Shown: positions 1 through 6,204 of the stretch, piece after piece
Layout: each line of letters begins with the position of its first letter
Position numbering within the stretch: the first letter of the stretch is position 1
Assembly: GCA_022712785.1 (NCBI GenBank)
Contig: JAFLJX010000164.1
Location: forward strand, 1-6,204
DNA: 6,204 bases
Source of the DNA: Mycoplasmatota bacterium
Lineage (GTDB): Bacteria; Bacillota_I; Bacilli_A; Izemoplasmatales; Izemoplasmataceae
Direction: 5' to 3'
Made by a program: the position numbers and the translations under genes
Notes under the pieces: generated by a model
The model's database searches: none
Told to the model about the DNA's origin: nothing
The model's input: the letters and a program-made list of their open reading frames with translations, nothing else

Positions 1-304
1 TTCTCCTTTTGTTAACTTCGATTGCTAAGTTTAAGTTATCTAAAGAGTGAAGGTAACTAACTTTATTTATAACTTTTTTAACTTTTTTAGTCTGTAAGGT
101 ACCTATATGGTGCCATGTAATATCTAAATCTTTCAGATCTTCTACTTTATCTAAAAATGCTTCTATTCTATTTTCCCCAAAATGAGTAATTCCTGTGTTG
201 AATAAGTCTCTCATTTCAGTACTATTAAAGTATTTAGTTGCTGCGACAACTGTGATACTATTATCTTCTATTTTACTTAACACTTCGTTTGTATAAAAAT
301 TCAT
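1..304 (-). CDS. yggS: YggS/YlmE (PROSC) family PLP homeostasis protein, N-terminal part only
   Basis: The reading frame is open from an ATG at 304 to the left edge, giving 101 residues of a family usually about 220-230 long, so the C-terminal half lies outside the window. Visible motifs are VAATKYF with the presumed PLP-binding Lys24, HFGENR at 41-46 (family FGENY-type), WHHIGTLQTKK at 64-74 (family WHFIG.LQ..K) and SLD at 87-89. Family members are cytosolic single-domain PLP-binding proteins without a known enzymatic reaction that buffer PLP and affect amino-acid and vitamin B6 metabolism. The ATG overlaps the TGA of the preceding 53-codon gene in an ATGA, suggesting translational coupling; its own ribosome site is weak (GAAGAAAA). 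In Bacillus-type genomes ylmE lies downstream of ftsZ, which fits this position. Only about 24 residues precede the lysine, a short N-terminus. The family call is firm; the exact biological role is inferred. Confidence 0.92.
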   Translation of the reverse strand, partial: MNFYTNEVLSKIEDNSITVVAATKYFNSTEMRDLFNTGITHFGENRIEAFLDKVEDLKDLDITWHHIGTLQTKKVKKVINKVSYLHSLDNLNLAIEVNKRR

Positions 305-462
305 CGTTTTCTTCGATTCGAATAAGTAAATATACTAGTTAAAATGAATAAAGCCGCAGCTAATATCATTAAAGTAGATTCATTTTTATCATAGAAGAAT
401 AATACAAAAATAGTAGAAAATATCATTATAATAAAGTACACAATGTTATAGGGTTTCTTCAT
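301..462 (-). CDS. Small two-helix membrane protein, 53 aa, unknown function
   Basis: An ATG at 462 opens 53 codons ending in TGA at 303-301. A good ribosome site, AAGGTGAT (466-473), lies just upstream, and the stop overlaps the next ATG as ATGA, so the frame is very likely translated. The protein has a basic start (MKK), a hydrophobic stretch at about residues 5-24, a short polar turn DKNES (25-29), a second hydrophobic stretch at about 30-47, and a basic tail SNRRKR. By the positive-inside rule both ends should face the cytoplasm, giving a helical hairpin in the membrane. There is no cysteine, lipobox or recognisable motif, and I do not recognise the family. It sits between ftsZ and the yggS/ylmE gene, where Firmicutes keep the ylm genes, so a link to the envelope or division is conceivable but not shown. 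It could instead serve mainly as a coupling leader for yggS. Confidence 0.8.
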   Translation of the reverse strand: MKKPYNIVYFIIMIFSTIFVLFFYDKNESTLMILAAALFILTSIFTYSNRRKR

Positions 463-465
463 CCA

Positions 466-473
466 ATCACCTT
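466..473 (-). promoter_or_regulatory. Ribosome binding site of the 53-aa membrane protein
   Basis: The minus strand reads AAGGTGAT, complementary to the 16S rRNA 3' end, three bases before the ATG at 462. It is the main evidence that this short frame is a real gene and that translation starts at 462. Confidence 0.75.
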
Positions 474-487
474 CGATATATAATATT

Positions 488-508
488 AAAAAAGCACCAT
501 AGGTGCTT
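488..508 (-). terminator. Intrinsic terminator after ftsZ
   Basis: On the minus strand AAGCACC (508-502) pairs with GGTGCTT (498-492) across a three-base loop TAT, followed by a run of six T (493-488). The 7-bp stem with three G-C pairs in its centre and the U-tract make a canonical Rho-independent terminator. The first stem bases are the last two bases of the ftsZ TAA stop, so the hairpin abuts translation directly. The opposite direction lacks a comparable T run. Genes to the left need either read-through or an unseen promoter. Confidence 0.88.
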
Positions 509-1652
509 ATTTAAATCTAGATTTTAGCCAAGAAGGAATAGCTGTTTTAGAAGCTTCATCGTCTTCTTCTACAACTGGTTCTTCTATGCTTTTTTTACTG
601 TTCTTTTTCTTAAGTTTTTTCTCTTTTTTAGTTTGTACTGGTTCTACTTCAGGCACGTCTAAAGGTGCAACACCAATTTCACTAAAGTCAACTTTTCTAT
701 TTTCATCAAATCCTGCAGCTATAACAGTAACTATAACTTCATCAGTAATATCTTGATTAATAGTTGTTCCATAAATGATATTAATTTCAGTAGATGACGC
801 TGCTTGAATTGCTTCAATAGCTTCAGTTACTTCCCATAAAGCGATGTCAATTCCACTACTAATATTAACAATGGCATCAGTCGCTCCATCAATATTTGCG
901 TCTAGTAAAGGAGAATGAATGGCGTGTTTTGCGGCTTCTACAGCACGACCTTCTCCGCTTGCAACACCGATACCCATTAATGCAGTACCTTTATCTTTCA
1001 TTACAGTTTTTACATCAGCAAAATCTACATTGATTAATCCAGGTACAGTTATAATTTCTGCAATACCTTGAACACCTTGACGAAGCACGTTATCTGCTTC
1101 TCTAAAAGCTTCAAGCATTGAAGTTGAACGATCTACTACATATAATAATCTATCATTTGGTACTACAATTAAAGTATCAACATAAGGTTTTAATGCATCA
1201 AGACCTTCAAGTGCTGTGGCAACTCTACGTCTACCCTCAAAGCTAAATGGTTTAGTAACAATCCCAATTGTTAAACAACCCATTTCTCTTGAAATACGAG
1301 CAATAACCGAAGCAGCTCCAGTTCCTGTTCCTCCACCCATACCAGCAGTGATGAATACCATGTCTGTTTCACTTAACAATTCACGTATTTCATCTTCAGA
1401 TTCAACAGCAGCACGACGACCAATATCTGGGTCCGCTCCTGCACCTAATCCTCTAGTAAGCATCTTACCAATTTGAATTCTAGTATCTGCTTTGGATAGT
1501 CTTAATACTTGTGCATCTGTGTTAATAGCTACAAATTCAACACCTTGAACATCATTTTCAATCATTCTGTTCACTGCATTTCCTCCACCGCCACCTATTC
1601 CGATTACCTTAATTGAAGGCTTTTGGTTAAAATTATCGAGTGATTCAAACAT
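507..1652 (-). CDS. ftsZ: Cell division protein FtsZ
   Basis: FtsZ is the bacterial tubulin homologue: a cytosolic GTPase that polymerises into the Z-ring and recruits the division machinery. The 381-residue protein has normal family length. It shows the N-terminal nucleotide loop GGGGGNAVNRM (about 20-30), the tubulin signature GGGTGTG at 106-112, the NDRLL segment near 166, and the T7 synergy loop NVDFAD at 208-213 with Asn208, Asp210 and Asp213 placed to complete the GTPase site of the next subunit. The globular part ends near 335. A charged linker of about 35 residues follows, lysine-rich then acidic, then the conserved C-terminal peptide IPSWLKSRFK, which in other species binds FtsA, SepF or ZipA-type partners. 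The ATG at 1652 has a strong GGAGGA site (1661-1666) eight bases upstream. A probable promoter lies in front and a terminator overlaps the stop, so it can be transcribed alone. No ftsA precedes it; the upstream gene is tgt. Confidence 0.99.
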   Translation of the reverse strand: MFESLDNFNQKPSIKVIGIGGGGGNAVNRMIENDVQGVEFVAINTDAQVLRLSKADTRIQIGKMLTRGLGAGADPDIGRRAAVESEDEIRELLSETDMVFITAGMGGGTGTGAASVIARISREMGCLTIGIVTKPFSFEGRRRVATALEGLDALKPYVDTLIVVPNDRLLYVVDRSTSMLEAFREADNVLRQGVQGIAEIITVPGLINVDFADVKTVMKDKGTALMGIGVASGEGRAVEAAKHAIHSPLLDANIDGATDAIVNISSGIDIALWEVTEAIEAIQAASSTEINIIYGTTINQDITDEVIVTVIAAGFDENRKVDFSEIGVAPLDVPEVEPVQTKKEKKLKKKNSKKSIEEPVVEEDDEASKTAIPSWLKSRFK

Positions 1653-1683
1653 ATCTACATTCCTCCAATAAACTTATTAATCT

Positions 1684-1712
1684 ATTATACCATTTTTAAT
1701 AATTAAAATAAA
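1684..1712 (-). promoter_or_regulatory. Probable sigma-A promoter of ftsZ with extended -10
   Basis: The minus strand reads TGGTATAAT (1692-1684), a perfect -10 hexamer TATAAT with the TGn extension. Seventeen bases further upstream is TTTATT (1712-1707), only a 3/6 match to TTGACA, which extended -10 promoters tolerate. Initiation would fall near 1677, leaving a leader of about 25 bases that holds the GGAGGA ribosome site. The position in the only gap before ftsZ supports the call; background AT richness lowers certainty. Confidence 0.62.
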
Positions 1713-1741
1713 TATAAAATTTTAAAAAATGGCTTTATATA

Positions 1742-1765
1742 CTATCTTTTATATTATCTTTTATA
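1742..1765 (-). repeat. 12-bp tandem duplication spanning the tgt stop codon
   Basis: On the minus strand TATAAAAGATAA (1765-1754) is followed directly by TATAAAAGATAG (1753-1742), 11 of 12 bases identical. In the tgt frame each unit reads Tyr-Lys-Arg-stop, so the last three codons and the stop are repeated, with TAA in the first copy and TAG in the second. It looks like a small slippage duplication in AT-rich sequence. Confidence 0.7.
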
Positions 1766-2869
1766 GTAACTTTTATACAATTCTTCTCTAAAGTCTTGTA
1801 AAGAATCGTTAATTATTGCATTTCTTATTTTTTTCATTAAGTCTTTTAAGAAATATAAATTATGATAGCTAACTAATCTTTGTCCTAAATATTCTTCTGA
1901 TTTAAATAAATGTCTTATATAACTTTTTGTATATGTTGTACATACTTTACAGTCACAGTTAGGATCTAATTTTTCCATGTTTCGTGCGTATAATTGATTC
2001 TTTATAGGAACCCTTCCTACACTAGTCATGGCACTACCATGGCGTGCAAGACGGGTTGGATTAACGCAATCAAACATATCCATTCCTCTAATAACACCTT
2101 CAATAATATCATCAGGTGTACCAACACCCATCAAATATCTTGGTTTATTTTCTGGCAATACATCTTTTAAATAATCAAGTACTTTATACATTTCCTCTTT
2201 ACTTTCCCCTACACTGAGGCCACCAATACTATATCCTGGGAAATCCATTTTTATTAATTCTTCTGCACACATTCTTCTTAAATCTTTATGAGGTCCACCT
2301 TGAACAATACCGAATAATGCTTGATTATCTGTATTCTTATGTTCAATTTTTCCTCTTTTTGCCCATCTTAGAGTTCTTTCAACTGATTCTTTCATATAAT
2401 CATAGCTTGAATCAAATGGAGGACATTCATCAAAACTCATTATAATATCTGCGCCTAAATTATTTTGAATTCTAATACTGTCTTCAGGACTCATAAATAA
2501 TTTAGCTCCTGATTTATGATGTCTGAATTCAACGCCTTCTTCTTTGATTTTCCTAATATCAGATAAACTAAATACTTGGAAACCACCACTATCAGTTAAT
2601 AATGCACCGTCCCACTTACTAAATCCTCTAATACCACCATGTGCTTTTACTATATCATCACCTGGTTCTAACCATAAATGGTAAGTATTACCTAAAATGA
2701 GGCCATCACTTGCTTCTTTTATTTCACTATTTTCTAATGTCTTCACAGTTGCTTTTGTACCCACAGGCATAAAGATAGGTGTTTCAAAACTTCCATGTTT
2801 AGTATGTAGAATACCATATCTTGCGCCTGTTTGTTTACAGACATGCTTTAATTCATATTTAATTGCCAT
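1754..2869 (-). CDS. tgt: Queuine/preQ1 tRNA-guanine transglycosylase (Tgt)
   Basis: Tgt exchanges guanine at wobble position 34 of tRNAs with GUN anticodons (Asp, Asn, His, Tyr) for preQ1, a step to queuosine, in the cytosol. The 371-residue length is typical. Seen directly: LLTDSGGFQVF with Asp93, the presumed general acid/base; FGIVQGG (186-192) and SIGGLSVGE (214-222), which line the base pocket; MFDCVNPTR with Asp267 as the expected covalent nucleophile; and the zinc site Cys305-X-Cys307-X2-Cys310 with His336, at the spacing of the Zymomonas enzyme. The ATG at 2869 has GGTGAT (2873-2878) three bases upstream. No queuosine synthesis gene (queA, queC-F) is visible here, so whether the substrate is made or salvaged cannot be told. 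The bacterial substrate preQ1 is assumed from the family. The gene lies behind an AT-rich hairpin and ahead of ftsZ, with a 101-bp gap and no clear terminator between, so some read-through into ftsZ is possible. Confidence 0.98.
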   Translation of the reverse strand: MAIKYELKHVCKQTGARYGILHTKHGSFETPIFMPVGTKATVKTLENSEIKEASDGLILGNTYHLWLEPGDDIVKAHGGIRGFSKWDGALLTDSGGFQVFSLSDIRKIKEEGVEFRHHKSGAKLFMSPEDSIRIQNNLGADIIMSFDECPPFDSSYDYMKESVERTLRWAKRGKIEHKNTDNQALFGIVQGGPHKDLRRMCAEELIKMDFPGYSIGGLSVGESKEEMYKVLDYLKDVLPENKPRYLMGVGTPDDIIEGVIRGMDMFDCVNPTRLARHGSAMTSVGRVPIKNQLYARNMEKLDPNCDCKVCTTYTKSYIRHLFKSEEYLGQRLVSYHNLYFLKDLMKKIRNAIINDSLQDFREELYKSYYKR

Positions 2870-2897
2870 ATTATCACCAAACCTATTATATATTAGA

Positions 2898-2935
2898 AAA
2901 AGAAATTTATCTATATTTTAAGATAAATTTCTTTT
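2898..2935 (-). terminator. AT-rich hairpin, likely terminator after the dehydratase-like gene
   Basis: A perfect 15-bp inverted repeat (2921-2935 with 2898-2912) encloses an eight-base loop. The TAA stop of the upstream gene (2918-2920) lies in the loop, and the last codons form the 5' arm. On the minus strand the 3' arm ends in five T, but these are mostly inside the stem and G-C pairs are few, so the terminator may be weak. A ribosome stopping here would cover the 5' arm, so folding could depend on translation ending. The symmetry could also work for transcripts from the other strand, but no gene lies that way. Confidence 0.6.
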
Positions 2936-4183
2936 AGCGTTGCTAAGCATTAATCTTATTCTGTTTAATTGATTGATTTCTGTTGCGCTTGTATCATAAT
3001 CAATTGTTATTATATTGCTTTGTGGATGATTATCTTTAATCCTTTTAATCATACCTTTACCAGCAATATGATTAGGTAAACAACCAAACGGTTGTGTACA
3101 TACAATATTAGGAGCACCAATATGGATTAACTCAATCATTTCTGCGGTTAATAGCCATCCTTCTCCTACATGCATTCCTCTATTGATATAACCATCACTC
3201 ATGCGTCTTAAATCATAAAAGTGATTATATACTCTGAATCCATATTTTTTTAATTGTCTTCTTACTTTGTTTCTTCTGTATTCAATAAATCTAATAAGTA
3301 ATTTTTGTAGGAATTTAGAATATCTTTTACCACCATATTTACTAATATCATGAATTGCTGAATCAAATGTATAGATAAAGAAATCAAATATGTTTGGAGT
3401 AACTACTTCACAACCTTCGTCAAGCAATAGTTGCTCAAGGCCATTATTACCTAAGGGACTGTATTTAACATAGATTTCTCCTACAATTCCTACTTTGGGT
3501 TTTTTAACTGATTTGTCTGTTGGGATCTCACTAAATCTCTTAATTACTTCTCCAAATAATTTATTTGGATGGTAAAAAACCTTTAAGTCTCTAGAATAAA
3601 AATAGTTACTTACTTTTTGTTCTAGTTCTTTATAGACTTTTTCTGTTTCGCCCTTATTAATTTCGTAAGGAATTGTTTCATTACGAAGTTGCATCATAAC
3701 ATCACCAAAAATGAGCCCACTTATTAGTTTTAAAATAATACTTCTTGTTATTTTAAAACCTGGGTTTGGTTCAAGACCTACAGCGTTTGCGCTTATGATT
3801 GGAATAAACTCGTAGCCTGCTTTAATAAAGGATTTACGAATTAGACTAATATAGTTACTAGCTCTACATCCTCCACCTGTTTGTGTCATTACTAAAGCTA
3901 CTTTATGAATATCATAACCACCATTTTTCATGGCGTCTATAAATTGTCCAATAACAAGCATTGCAGGAACACAGATATCGTTATGACTATGTTTCATTCC
4001 TTCATGAATTACATCAAAACTGTTGTTTTCTAGTATTTCACATTTATATCCTTCACTTCTAAACATATCTCTGAAATATATAAAGTGATATGGTGCCATT
4101 GATGGCATTAATAAGGTATAATCTTTCTTCATTTCTTCTGTGAACAATAGTCTACCTGTTTCGTCATATTCTAATTTTGCCAT
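2918..4183 (-). CDS. 2-hydroxyacyl-CoA dehydratase-like iron-sulfur protein, stand-alone C-terminal part of the activase-related family
   Basis: This 421-residue protein matches the C-terminal portion of the large acyl-CoA dehydratase activase-related proteins of Firmicutes and resembles HgdA/HgdB-type subunits. Markers are FTEEMKKDYTLLMPSMAPYHF near the start (14-34), HNDICVPA with Cys71, TQTGGGCRASNY with Cys106, and CTQPFGCLPNH with Cys362 and Cys368. Cys71, Cys106 and Cys368 are the best candidates for iron-sulfur ligands; other cysteines are Cys48 and Cys258. In characterised relatives such a subunit accepts one electron from the ATP-driven activase and passes it to a substrate, either a 2-hydroxyacyl-CoA or, in double-cubane proteins, a small molecule. 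The substrate here is unknown, and no CoA-transferase or acyl-CoA dehydrogenase is nearby. There is no signal peptide; it should be cytosolic and oxygen-sensitive. It starts in a TAATG overlap with the upstream gene, so the two are co-translated and probably form a complex. The family call is good; the reaction is not established. Confidence 0.85.
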   Translation of the reverse strand: MAKLEYDETGRLLFTEEMKKDYTLLMPSMAPYHFIYFRDMFRSEGYKCEILENNSFDVIHEGMKHSHNDICVPAMLVIGQFIDAMKNGGYDIHKVALVMTQTGGGCRASNYISLIRKSFIKAGYEFIPIISANAVGLEPNPGFKITRSIILKLISGLIFGDVMMQLRNETIPYEINKGETEKVYKELEQKVSNYFYSRDLKVFYHPNKLFGEVIKRFSEIPTDKSVKKPKVGIVGEIYVKYSPLGNNGLEQLLLDEGCEVVTPNIFDFFIYTFDSAIHDISKYGGKRYSKFLQKLLIRFIEYRRNKVRRQLKKYGFRVYNHFYDLRRMSDGYINRGMHVGEGWLLTAEMIELIHIGAPNIVCTQPFGCLPNHIAGKGMIKRIKDNHPQSNIITIDYDTSATEINQLNRIRLMLSNAKRNLS

Positions 4184-6204
4184 TAATTTATGCCCCCTTT
4201 CATAGTTGAAAGTAAGCTTCTAACTCTGATATTAACTGTTCCTAGGTTATTAACTTCGTCAATTTTAATTTGTGTATATAGTTTTCCTTTTTTCTTTAAA
4301 ATGCTTTCAACTTCATCACTAGTTATAGCATCAAGTCCACATCCAAAAGAAACTAATTGTATTAGATTAGCATTTTCAATTTCGCATATAAATTTAGCAC
4401 TATCATATAACCTTGTGTGGTAGGTCCATTGGTTTAGAACTTTAACATGATCTTGATCAGTACTTCTATTTACACTATCTTCACTAATAACAACGATATC
4501 TAAACTTTGGAGAAGTTTAGGAATTCCGTGATTTATTTCAGGGTCTATATGATATGGACGTCCTGCGAGTAGGATGATATTTTTATTGTTTACTTTTGCG
4601 AATTCTAGGGCATCTTTTCCTTTTTGAAGGACATCTAATCTAAAGTTATTATATTCGAATAGCGCTTTATCAAATGCAATTCCCATTTTCTTTTTAGATA
4701 TATTAAGTTTTTTACCTAAACAGTCTTCTATGTTTTTGATAAAGAATTTTCTATTATTTAAGCTTACATATGGATCAAGCAATTTATTTAAATCAATATT
4801 TTCCATATTTGCACCAATTACTTCAGGATAAAAAGCAACCACAGGACAATTATATTCATTGTCTTGATGATTCTTTTCTAAAAAGTTAAACGGCATATTT
4901 GGATAAAAAATATAATCAATATCTTTTTTAATTAAATTTTCAATGTGTCCATGTACAATTTTAGCTGGGTAACATGCAGTATCACTAGGTATTGAGTCTT
5001 GACCTGATTCATATATTGCTTTTGTTGAGCGGTCACTATATACTATTTCAAAGTCTAACTCATTAAAGAATGTATACCAGAAAGGTATATTTTCATACAT
5101 ATTTAGTACTAAAGGGATTCCTATTTTTGCGATATACTTTTTATTTTGATCTGATTTGTAACTAAGTATTTTATCATATTTATAAAGGTATAAGTTTGGG
5201 TTATTTAATTTAGCACTTTCTATACCAGCGCCTCTTTCACATCTGTTTCCCGAAATATACTTTTTATCATTAAAGATGTTTATGGTTAATGGACAGTAAT
5301 TATTACATTTTCTACATGTTGCATTTTTAGTTGTATATGTAAAGTTATCTAATTGTTTTTTAGATAAAGTACTTGAGACATCTTTAACTGTTTTTTTAGA
5401 TTCTAAGGCAGCACCAAATGCACCCATTAATCCTGCGATTGTAGGTCTAATAACTTCCATTCCTATTTCTTTTTCAAATGCTCTTAAAACTGCGTCGTTA
5501 TAAAACGTACCACCCTGAACTATTATCTTTTCACCAAGTTCACGACGCACATCTACTGTGCGTATCACTTTGTATAAGGCGTTTTTAACAACACTATAAG
5601 CAAGTCCTGCAGAAATATCACTAGTTGATGCGGCTTCTGCTTGTGCTTGTTTAACACCACTATTCATAAAGACTGTACATCTACTACCTAAATCAACTGG
5701 TTCACGAGCTTGTATTGCTAGTTCTGCGAAATCATTTATCTCGTAACCAAGAGATGTACTAAATGTTTCTATAAATGAACCACATCCACTAGAACATGCT
5801 TCATTTAAAATAATTGATGTGATTACTCCATCAGTTATTTTAAAACATTTCATATCTTGTCCACCAATATCAATTATAAATTCAACATCATCTTTAAAAT
5901 ACTTTGCGGCTTTATAATGACATATAGTTTCTACTTCACTACCGTCAAGATCAAATGCATGTTTTATTAATTCTTCACCATAACCGGTTGAATACGCAGA
6001 TTTTATTACTATATTGTTATCTCCAATTAACTTGTATATTTCATACAGGGCTGATTTAACCATATCTACTGGATTCCCTTTGTTGTGAGAATAAAAGTAA
6101 TATAAGATATCGTTAGCTTCACTTAATAATATAAGTTTTGTGGTTGTACTTCCTGCGTCAATCCCTAAATAAGCATTTCCTTGATAATCTTTAATATCTA
6201 TTTC
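4183..6204 (-). CDS. Acyl-CoA dehydratase activase-related protein (ASKHA ATPase plus DUF2229-type domain), N-terminus outside window
   Basis: The frame is open to the right edge and 673 residues are visible (residue 1 = codon at 6204). YLGIDAGSTTTK (12-23) is the phosphate-1 loop of the ASKHA/BcrAD-BadFG fold, followed by STGYGEE, the phosphate-2 loop DIGGQD (112-117) and the adenosine-side VQGG and GAFGAAL (261-267). Cys137 and Cys176, 39 apart as in HgdC of Acidaminococcus, should bridge a [4Fe-4S] cluster between two monomers. Next come four cysteines, CRKCNNYC plus GNRC (297, 300, 304, 322), which may bind a second metal centre. A DUF2229-like region follows (IGIPLVLNMYENIPFW, about 360-375, and TACYPAKIVHGHI), then AGRPYHIDPEINHGI (547-561) and FGCGLDAIT with Cys622. 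Such proteins couple ATP hydrolysis to low-potential electron transfer. The linker ahead of the ATPase loop suggests that a first ATPase domain lies off-window. The ATG at 6063 falls inside the ATPase domain and is not the true start. Confidence 0.9.
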   Translation of the reverse strand, partial: EIDIKDYQGNAYLGIDAGSTTTKLILLSEANDILYYFYSHNKGNPVDMVKSALYEIYKLIGDNNIVIKSAYSTGYGEELIKHAFDLDGSEVETICHYKAAKYFKDDVEFIIDIGGQDMKCFKITDGVITSIILNEACSSGCGSFIETFSTSLGYEINDFAELAIQAREPVDLGSRCTVFMNSGVKQAQAEAASTSDISAGLAYSVVKNALYKVIRTVDVRRELGEKIIVQGGTFYNDAVLRAFEKEIGMEVIRPTIAGLMGAFGAALESKKTVKDVSSTLSKKQLDNFTYTTKNATCRKCNNYCPLTINIFNDKKYISGNRCERGAGIESAKLNNPNLYLYKYDKILSYKSDQNKKYIAKIGIPLVLNMYENIPFWYTFFNELDFEIVYSDRSTKAIYESGQDSIPSDTACYPAKIVHGHIENLIKKDIDYIFYPNMPFNFLEKNHQDNEYNCPVVAFYPEVIGANMENIDLNKLLDPYVSLNNRKFFIKNIEDCLGKKLNISKKKMGIAFDKALFEYNNFRLDVLQKGKDALEFAKVNNKNIILLAGRPYHIDPEINHGIPKLLQSLDIVVISEDSVNRSTDQDHVKVLNQWTYHTRLYDSAKFICEIENANLIQLVSFGCGLDAITSDEVESILKKKGKLYTQIKIDEVNNLGTVNIRVRSLLSTMKGGIN
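4193..4199 (-). promoter_or_regulatory. Ribosome site and TAATG coupling inside the activase gene end
   Basis: AAGGGGG on the minus strand lies in the last codons of the activase-related gene (Lys-Gly-Gly), nine bases before the ATG at 4183. That ATG shares its A with the last base of the TAA stop (4185-4183). This fixes the start of the dehydratase-like gene and indicates translation re-initiation at equal dose. Confidence 0.8.

Noticed and set aside
463..492. Promoter for the 53-codon gene and yggS
   Set aside because: TATTAT or TATATA can be read as -10, but no acceptable -35 exists at 16-18 bases because that stretch is the ftsZ terminator.
1216..1476. Plus-strand open frame of 86 codons inside ftsZ
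   Set aside because: It lies wholly opposite the conserved GTPase core of ftsZ, has no ribosome site of note and no recognisable protein features.
1653..1753. Terminator between tgt and ftsZ
   Set aside because: Only a weak 7-bp A-T stem (ATATAAA/TTTATAT) with a 15-base loop can be drawn; it has no G-C core.
2885..2913. Possible promoter before tgt: TATAAT at 2890-2885 with TAGATA 17 bases upstream
   Set aside because: The -10 is only 15 bases from the tgt ATG, so initiation would fall at or within the ribosome site, and the -35 lies in the hairpin. AT-rich chance match is the simpler view.
2697..2921. Plus-strand open frame of 74 codons over the 5' end of tgt
   Set aside because: It is antisense to the conserved Tgt N-terminus and runs into the terminator hairpin; no independent support.
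4190..4423. Plus-strand open frame of 77 codons over the 3' end of the activase-related gene
   Set aside because: It is antisense to the conserved FGCGLDAIT region and its hydrophobic composition follows from AT-rich antisense reading.
4183..6063. ATG at 6063 as the start of the activase-related protein
   Set aside because: The same frame is open to 6204 and encodes the essential phosphate-1 loop GIDAGSTTTK upstream of that Met, so the gene begins outside the window.

Overview
This AT-rich window carries six genes, all on the minus strand, so transcription runs from right to left. TGG encodes tryptophan and TGA is used as a stop, so the standard bacterial code applies. AT richness, strong AGGAGG-type ribosome sites, a ylm-like neighbourhood beside ftsZ and a clostridial-type CoA-dehydratase activase all suggest a low-GC Firmicute or a Mollicutes-related bacterium such as an Acholeplasma/Izemoplasma-like lineage. 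The exact taxon cannot be fixed from this sequence.

In order of transcription: at the right edge (4183 to beyond 6204) is a large protein with an ATPase activase domain plus a DUF2229-type domain. It is joined through a TAATG stop/start to a 421-residue 2-hydroxyacyl-CoA-dehydratase-like protein (2918-4183). Together they look like one split version of a large protein that is commonly a single polypeptide of about 1,400 residues. An AT-rich hairpin whose loop holds the stop codon follows. Then comes tgt (tRNA-guanine transglycosylase, 1754-2869), a short gap with an extended -10 promoter, and ftsZ (507-1652), which ends in a canonical intrinsic terminator overlapping its stop codon.

Left of that terminator are an unrecognised 53-residue protein with two predicted membrane helices (301-462) and, overlapping it by ATGA, the start of a YggS/YlmE PLP-homeostasis gene that runs off the left edge.

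Three functional themes sit side by side. The activase/dehydratase pair probably performs ATP-driven low-potential electron transfer to an unknown substrate. Tgt makes queuosine-modified tRNA. FtsZ, with the ylmE-type gene, is a remnant of the division cluster, but no ftsA lies directly upstream. The least explained items are the split activase system and the small membrane protein. I saw no mobile element, CRISPR array, tRNA or rRNA.
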